Positions 32,339-32,396 of a stretch of DNA of 32,396 nucleotides are shown here, piece by piece; positions within the stretch are counted from its first letter, which is position 1, and each line of letters starts with the position of its first letter. A model generated the notes under the pieces. That model was not told where the DNA came from. It saw only the letters and a program-made list of their open reading frames with translations, and searched no databases. This DNA comes from Nostoc linckia FACHB-104 (lineage in GTDB: Bacteria; Cyanobacteriota; Cyanobacteriia; Cyanobacteriales; Nostocaceae), in the NCBI RefSeq assembly GCF_014696615.1, contig NZ_JACJQJ010000090.1, positions 1 to 32,396 on the forward strand, read 5' to 3'. Made by a program: the position numbers and the translations under genes.

Positions 32339-32396
32339 TCATCCAGAAGCATAACAGGGTTTAAATTGATTCATTGCCGCAATTAAATGATTGAAT

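Overview
The window is cyanobacterial, most likely from a filamentous Nostoc-like (heterocyst-forming) lineage. The HIP1 octamer GCGATCGC recurs throughout, the small palindromic and dispersed repeats are of the kind common in Nostocales, and the signalling protein is a giant Ser/Thr kinase-AAA-GAF-PAS-histidine kinase of the type expanded in these organisms. Coding density is high and orderly in the left 19 kb. It falls sharply from about 19.5 kb onward, where insertion sequences, short inverted-repeat elements, gene fragments and small hypothetical genes dominate. That part looks like an accessory or plasmid-like region.

Left block (1-19.5 kb). Two small genes on the + strand, with a possible LexA-type box in front, precede a long minus-strand gene series. 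In transcription order (right to left) the series is: a 2011-residue hybrid Ser/Thr-histidine kinase; a NarL/LuxR-type response regulator; a cupin; a haloperoxidase-like alpha/beta hydrolase; a zeta-crystallin-type quinone oxidoreductase; an RclA/MerA-like flavin disulfide reductase; a DsbA-fold protein lacking the second active-site cysteine; a short-chain dehydrogenase; a DszC/SfnB-like flavin monooxygenase; a second alpha/beta hydrolase; a second short-chain dehydrogenase; and a condensation-domain acyltransferase. The kinase and regulator are almost certainly co-translated (5 nt apart). Three of the later genes (cupin, DsbA-like, second short-chain dehydrogenase) share an ungapped upstream module: a 20-bp palindrome exactly 70 bp from a -35 hexamer ACGACA, a 17-bp spacer, and a -10 TATATT. 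I infer a local regulon of redox and detoxification enzymes run by the adjacent two-component system. The block also carries fossils of tandem duplication: a quinone oxidoreductase-dehydrogenase pair duplicated and then decayed reciprocally, scraps of two further dsbA copies, and an orphan hydrolase fragment.

Middle block (19.5-25 kb). This holds a frameshifted small gene, a strong 26-bp palindrome, a 200-bp MITE-like element, a compact RNA-like fold, small hypothetical genes, and an IS1-family insertion sequence. The IS1 transposase uses a -1 frameshift and contains an in-frame palindromic repeat insertion. The IS abuts an apparently truncated P-loop ATPase gene, followed by an HNH-like gene. 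A transposase fossil and another inverted-repeat element follow.

Right block (25-32.4 kb). This holds a Baeyer-Villiger-type flavin monooxygenase, small secreted or hypothetical genes, a stand-alone alanyl-tRNA-synthetase-like catalytic domain with no normal start codon, a glutathione S-transferase, and a secreted NucA-type nuclease. Between the last two lies a terminator-ended minus-strand unit in which the 3' half of a tRNA precedes the 5' half, with perfectly complementary acceptor arms. That unit is either a circularly permuted tRNA-like gene or the remains of two tandem tRNAs.
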